A stretch of DNA of 64,000 bases, taken from assembly GCA_902776835.1 (NCBI GenBank), contig CACYRK010000010.1:1-64000 (forward strand). The letters run 5' to 3'. Source of the stretch: an uncultured Bacteroidales bacterium (GTDB lineage Bacteria; Bacteroidota; Bacteroidia; Bacteroidales; Muribaculaceae). Below, one piece after another: positions 61,614 to 64,000 of the stretch. The notes under the pieces are model-generated. The model searched no databases. It was given only the letters and a program-made list of their open reading frames with translations, and was not told where the DNA came from. Position 1 is the first letter of the stretch. Every line of letters begins with the position of its first letter. Made by a program: the position numbers and the translations under genes.

Positions 61614-64000
61614 ATGAAAGCATTAAGTAGACACATAACAATTGTGGTTATGATGGCTGTGGTCGCCCTGGCCGCCAAAGCCAACATTTATCAGAACGTG
61701 ACCCACAAGTGCACTCACTTCGATTATTCAAACTACACCTATACTTATATTGAGAATGGTGTGGAGGATGATACGCAAGGCGAGGAGCGCACAGTCCTGC
61801 TCACTGAGCCGGCAACCACGACCGACCAGATGTGTGCACTCATTAGGAAAGTGTTTACCGACAAAACGATTCCTGGTATTCACTATGCCTATGACTACAA
61901 CGGCACACAGTACCGCAAAATCATTTATAATTTCATCGGCCACCTGCTCACCAGCCAAACCGAGGGCCATCCCTGGCAGCGCCAGGCCGCAGGCTTGACT
62001 TTTGAGGACCCCGACCAGGACGGCATGACCATGATGCTGGTTGAACTCAAGCAGTCGTGGAACCGCTCGGCGTCTACCTCATCGGCCTGGGATGCCATCA
62101 ACAAGGGTTTCGCGTCGATAAAGTTGGTGCCCAACTTTACCCGCGTCAACGACCCGGTGAACCCCGGCTACATCTTCTGCGTGGACGGTGCCGGATCACG
62201 TTTCTACTTCGTAAGCAAGGGCAAGCCGCGCAACAACTACACTCGCCCGCTTTACCGCCTGTTTGAGCAAATCAGCCCGGTGAACTCTTACACCAATCCC
62301 AATGGCGAACTGATTGACAGCCTGCGTGCTGGCCGCCCGTTCTACTGCCACCACGATTGCACCAACGTGCCTACGATGTCAACCGAAGTGAAAGTCAATG
62401 GAAAATCAACCTATGTTCCTCACTGGTTCCAGATTTCGAACCAGGGCGAGGCTTATGGCCTGCGCAATCTGGCCATCTTCATGCCCGACCGCCGATTTGA
62501 GCACCAACTCAACGACGACCGCGACGATAACAGCAGCGTGTCGAGCAGTTACTTCAACGACTACGGCAACTCGCAATTGGACGCGGACCAGCGCGACTAC
62601 CCGATCATGCCCAAGGTGCTGCTCTATACCGCCTCGCTCACAGCCACGGCGACTCCCGAGCCCGTGGGCAGCGAGCACGAGGGCTACTTCCGCGTGGACC
62701 TGAACTGGAGCACCTCGTTTAACAAGGACAACATTGGCGTCGATGTGCCGCAGCATTTCTACGTCTATATCGTCGACGGCAACAACCGCTACCAATTGGT
62801 GAGCGTCGTCGACCAGCCCACCGAGGCTTACTCACACTCCTACTATGTGGAGCAGACCGTCGACGAGCAGACAATCAGTTACGTCATCACGGCACACCCC
62901 ATCAACTTCGACAACGACGGCAACAAACTTTATAACGCCGACGGATCGCCTTACATCACCATGACGGCCGAGAGCCCGGTGCGCACCGTGCACATCCCCG
63001 GCCACACCCCGTTCTTTACTCAAATCAGCGAGTTCCGCAGCCGCTACGAGATTGGCGACCAAGTCAACGTCTACAAGAACAAACTCAGCATCAAGCCTGT
63101 GCAAGAGCACGACTACCTGGCAATTAAGAACGACGTGCTGCCTTACGACATCACCCGCACCGACGCCGAGGGCAACAAGGAGGTGATTGCAACACTGAAG
63201 TTTACGCAATCGGGCTCCACCGGCTATGACTACACCATCAACTACATCGCCGACTCTCAGAACACCGACCTGCTCTTCGACGACGAGCAACCCGTGACCA
63301 GCGGCAGTTGCACAAGTTATGCCGATGCTGACATCATGATTATCGACCGCTTCACAGCCTCGACCGAGAACAACGACCATAGCACCTCTTACACTTACAA
63401 CCTCGAGAAGCACGACACGTATTACAGCAATACCATCAACGTGCCGGTGTACAAGACCGACTTCCAGGTTGACGGCGTGGGTTACACCCTCGACGAGGTT
63501 AACGGCGACGACGACCACGGCCTGAAGGCAACGCCTAACAACCAGGTGACCTTCCAGGCATTCTACGAGCCGGCTGCCAACCTGGTGGAGTACGACGTGA
63601 TGCGCTTCGAGAACAATGCCACCAGCAATGCCAAGAAGATTTGCAAGGCCGAGAACTTCAACAACAGTGGTGAGTACCTGCTGTACGGCTTGAGCAGCGA
63701 CGGCCGCCTGACCGACCGCATCGGCTCGGTGACCATCAACTCCGAGGGTGGCTCGATTACACTGCCCGACGTCAACGCCTCGCTCAACAAGCAAATCAGC
63801 ACCTACGTGCCCGTGATTACCACCTTCTTCCACGGCGAGACCGACAAGCCGAACACTTACGGTGCCGACTTCAAGAAAGTTGAGTATCCCGAGGTGACCG
63901 TGAGGGCATACGGCGCACTGAAGAGCGCACCCTATGCCGGTGCCACAGGCCCGGTGATGAGTTATAGCGTAAACCTCGACATCACACCACAGGTGACCGA
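61614..64000 (+). CDS. Large exported protein of unknown function (partial, runs off window)
   Basis: At least 795 codons, open to the window end, with no stop codon that I find. The ATG at 61614 begins MKALSRHITIVVMMAVVALAAKA, a signal peptide. The mature part is rich in Tyr, Asn, Thr and Asp and shows repeated beta-strand-like segments (YFRVDLNWSTSF, HFYVYIVDGNNRYQLV, YTINYIADSQN, VDGVGYTLDEVNGDDDHG) that suggest extracellular beta-sandwich domains. Near residue 100 is a segment with CALIRKVFTD. I recognise no family. It is probably a cell-surface or secreted protein; the C-terminus, which would show a dockerin or type IX tail, is missing. Confidence 0.75.
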   Translation, partial: MKALSRHITIVVMMAVVALAAKANIYQNVTHKCTHFDYSNYTYTYIENGVEDDTQGEERTVLLTEPATTTDQMCALIRKVFTDKTIPGIHYAYDYNGTQYRKIIYNFIGHLLTSQTEGHPWQRQAAGLTFEDPDQDGMTMMLVELKQSWNRSASTSSAWDAINKGFASIKLVPNFTRVNDPVNPGYIFCVDGAGSRFYFVSKGKPRNNYTRPLYRLFEQISPVNSYTNPNGELIDSLRAGRPFYCHHDCTNVPTMSTEVKVNGKSTYVPHWFQISNQGEAYGLRNLAIFMPDRRFEHQLNDDRDDNSSVSSSYFNDYGNSQLDADQRDYPIMPKVLLYTASLTATATPEPVGSEHEGYFRVDLNWSTSFNKDNIGVDVPQHFYVYIVDGNNRYQLVSVVDQPTEAYSHSYYVEQTVDEQTISYVITAHPINFDNDGNKLYNADGSPYITMTAESPVRTVHIPGHTPFFTQISEFRSRYEIGDQVNVYKNKLSIKPVQEHDYLAIKNDVLPYDITRTDAEGNKEVIATLKFTQSGSTGYDYTINYIADSQNTDLLFDDEQPVTSGSCTSYADADIMIIDRFTASTENNDHSTSYTYNLEKHDTYYSNTINVPVYKTDFQVDGVGYTLDEVNGDDDHGLKATPNNQVTFQAFYEPAANLVEYDVMRFENNATSNAKKICKAENFNNSGEYLLYGLSSDGRLTDRIGSVTINSEGGSITLPDVNASLNKQISTYVPVITTFFHGETDKPNTYGADFKKVEYPEVTVRAYGALKSAPYAGATGPVMSYSVNLDITPQVT

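Overview
The window comes from a Bacteroidales chromosome, most likely of the Muribaculaceae/Prevotellaceae type; this is my inference from several signs. Many intergenic regions carry the Bacteroidetes sigma promoter (TTTG, 19-20 bases, TAnnTTTG), and almost no gene has a Shine-Dalgarno sequence. Secreted proteins end in either type IX-secretion-like C-terminal tails or dockerin pairs. The RecF/DUF721 and ExbB-ExbD-TonB gene neighbourhoods fit as well. Coding density is high, codons are fairly GC-rich, and there is one tRNA and no rRNA.

Layout. 0.2-2.6 kb: two tandem deoxynucleoside kinases and an exported YARHG protein; then a convergent DUF2851 gene and tRNA-Phe with its own promoter and terminator. 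4.4-7 kb: a secreted multidomain dockerin protein. 7.2-11 kb: a polyprenyl diphosphate synthase, an IS1634-like insertion sequence inside a 63-bp direct repeat, and a lipoprotein. 11.2-18.2 kb: a 2317-residue secreted mosaic protein. 18.3-25 kb: nicotinamide-nucleotide repair (Nnr), hpt and adk, a beta-helix secreted protein, a MITE-like element, and a stomatin/NfeD pair. 25.6-32.4 kb: a housekeeping run ybeY-mnmG-apt-uvrC-dtd-pyrophosphohydrolase-alcohol dehydrogenase carrying two ParB (parS) sites. 32.5-38.4 kb: a Fic protein lying between duplicated promoters, two CotH-kinase/dockerin paralogues and a glycosyltransferase. 38.6-42 kb: thioesterase, DUF721/DciA-like, recF and NAD kinase. 42-50.3 kb: pdxJ-exbB-exbD-tonB-like, a class A penicillin-binding protein and DNA polymerase I. 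50.3-51.4 kb: a REP-associated Y1 transposase (RAYT) within GTAG-tagged palindromes. 51.5-61.1 kb: a secreted protein, a TGS-domain nucleoside kinase, rubrerythrin, a Na/Pi cotransporter, a Tat-exported aldo/keto reductase-ferredoxin and a polyferredoxin membrane protein. 61.6 kb to the end: a large exported protein that runs off the window.

The less ordinary content is intergenic. There are three dispersed palindrome/promoter repeats, a family of 9-bp-period arrays often anchored on CTA, the REP/RAYT system with a dispersed copy 39 kb away, a 187-bp element with 16-bp perfect terminal inverted repeats, and a fic cassette bounded by a 68-bp promoter duplication. The two exact or near-exact parS sites by mnmG suggest that this region lies in the origin-proximal centromere. 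The Tat-exported aldo/keto reductase paired with a membrane polyferredoxin is the best candidate for an undescribed enzymatic system.
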